12,904 nt of DNA from JAAYYY01 sp032260445 (GTDB lineage: Bacteria > Chloroflexota > Anaerolineae > Promineifilales > Promineifilaceae), in the NCBI GenBank assembly GCA_032260445.1, contig JAVVFG010000083.1:1-12904 (forward strand), in the 5' to 3' direction. The position numbers and the translations under genes were made by a program. Below, one piece after another: positions 12,301 through 12,904 of the stretch; the first letter of the stretch is position 1; every line of letters begins with the position of its first letter. The notes beneath the pieces were generated by a model, which searched no databases, was not told where the DNA came from, and worked only from the letters and a program-made list of their open reading frames with translations.

Positions 12301-12904
12301 ATGCGTTTTTCGACGCCGCTGGCGCTACTTCTGCTCCTGACGCTGCCCTACTTTGTGTGGCTAGCCCGACCGCGACTGGCGCGTGCGCGATGGCGCGATC
12401 TAGGCAGTGTGGCGGTGCGCCTGCTGATTCTGCTGCTGCTGACGTTGAGTCTGGCAGGAGCGCAGATGGTGCGTGCCGCGGACGAACTGGCGGTTGTTTT
12501 CCTAGTCGACGCATCAGACTCGATGAGCGCTGAGCAGCTGGCGGCGGCAGAAAGTTATGTCCAGGAGGCGGTCGCGTCGATGGGACGAACCGATCAGGCG
12601 GGCGTCGTCCTGTTTGGGGCCAACGCGCTGGTCGAACGGCCGTTAAGCGGGCTCGCAGAGCTCGCGCCGTTCCGGTCGGCGCCACTGCGTTTGCAAACGG
12701 ATATGGCCGGCGCTATCCGGCTCGGTATGGCGCTTTTCCCGGCGGGAAGCGCAAGGCGCCTGGTGATCCTGAGCGACGGGGTAGCGACGAGCGGCGATAC
12801 GTTGCAGGCAGCGCGGCTGGCGGCGGCGGCCGGGATCACAATCGACTACGTGCCGCTGACACGATCCGGGGCGGAGGCGGAAGCGATGCTTATCGCGGTG
12901 GAGG
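12301..12904 (+). CDS. Membrane-anchored VWA (BatA/BatB-like) protein, 3'-truncated
   Basis: The frame is open from ATG 12301 to the window end (201 codons), five bases after the sensor stop, so the two probably form an operon. Two hydrophobic segments at about 6-22 and 38-54 (LLLLLTLPYFVW and LLILLLLTLSLAG) flank a short Arg-rich loop (RPRLARARWRD). This is the layout of aerotolerance Bat-type and related VWA proteins. The VWA domain starts at about 62 and has an intact metal site: DASDS (D70, S72, S74), T133 in LQTDM and D159 in LSDGV. The sequence stops inside or just past this domain; the rest could hold more membrane segments or a glutamine-amidotransferase-like part as in longer relatives. 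The exact family cannot be decided here. Ribosome site is weak. Confidence 0.82.
   Translation, partial: MRFSTPLALLLLLTLPYFVWLARPRLARARWRDLGSVAVRLLILLLLTLSLAGAQMVRAADELAVVFLVDASDSMSAEQLAAAESYVQEAVASMGRTDQAGVVLFGANALVERPLSGLAELAPFRSAPLRLQTDMAGAIRLGMALFPAGSARRLVILSDGVATSGDTLQAARLAAAAGITIDYVPLTRSGAEAEAMLIAVE

Overview
The window is GC-rich and densely coded, with every recognisable gene on the + strand. The mix of an Ser/Thr kinase fused to a beta-propeller, a PP2C phosphatase, VWA and FHA proteins, an RSH protein, and an AlbA_2/GHKL regulator suggests a Chloroflexota (Chloroflexi) bacterium. That assignment is inference from gene content; no rRNA or other phylogenetic marker is present.

Region 1 (1-4398) is a tightly overlapping operon for Ser/Thr phosphosignalling. 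It holds the C-terminal end of a protein kinase fused to an eight-repeat PQQ-type propeller, a PP2C phosphatase, a possible 31-codon coupling ORF, a J-domain-like/VWA fusion, and a small zinc-ribbon/FHA protein. Successive genes are joined by GTGA, ATGA, TGATG and ATGA stop/start overlaps. The logic is writer (kinase), eraser (PP2C), reader (FHA) and metal-dependent scaffold (VWA). It resembles the TerY-P type triads, but no ter genes are visible.

Region 2 (4399-5630) starts with a sigma70-like promoter and a structured leader, then a small conserved-looking 82-residue protein and an OmpR-family response regulator. It closes with a strong intrinsic terminator. No histidine kinase is adjacent.

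Region 3 (5625-7914) is a monocistronic RelA/SpoT-type gene. The ppGpp hydrolase residues are intact, but several synthetase residues are substituted, which predicts a hydrolase-only enzyme with TGS, Cys-rich and ACT regulatory domains.

Region 4 (7893-8512) has a 274-base non-coding leader, a stand-alone CBM48/glycogen-binding-like protein of 97 residues, and a GC-rich hairpin that probably terminates it.

Region 5 (8562-12904) begins with an AlbA_2/GHKL/winged-helix regulator. Behind it lies an AT-rich 127-base spacer with five copies of TATCCCAAA or its complement, spaced by helical turns. A polytopic GAF histidine-kinase-like protein follows, whose H-box lacks the phosphoacceptor histidine. 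Last is the start of a membrane-anchored VWA protein, cut by the window edge. The repeat array is the clearest unexplained non-coding signal here, and is most simply read as an operator array for a regulator, perhaps the AlbA_2 protein itself.
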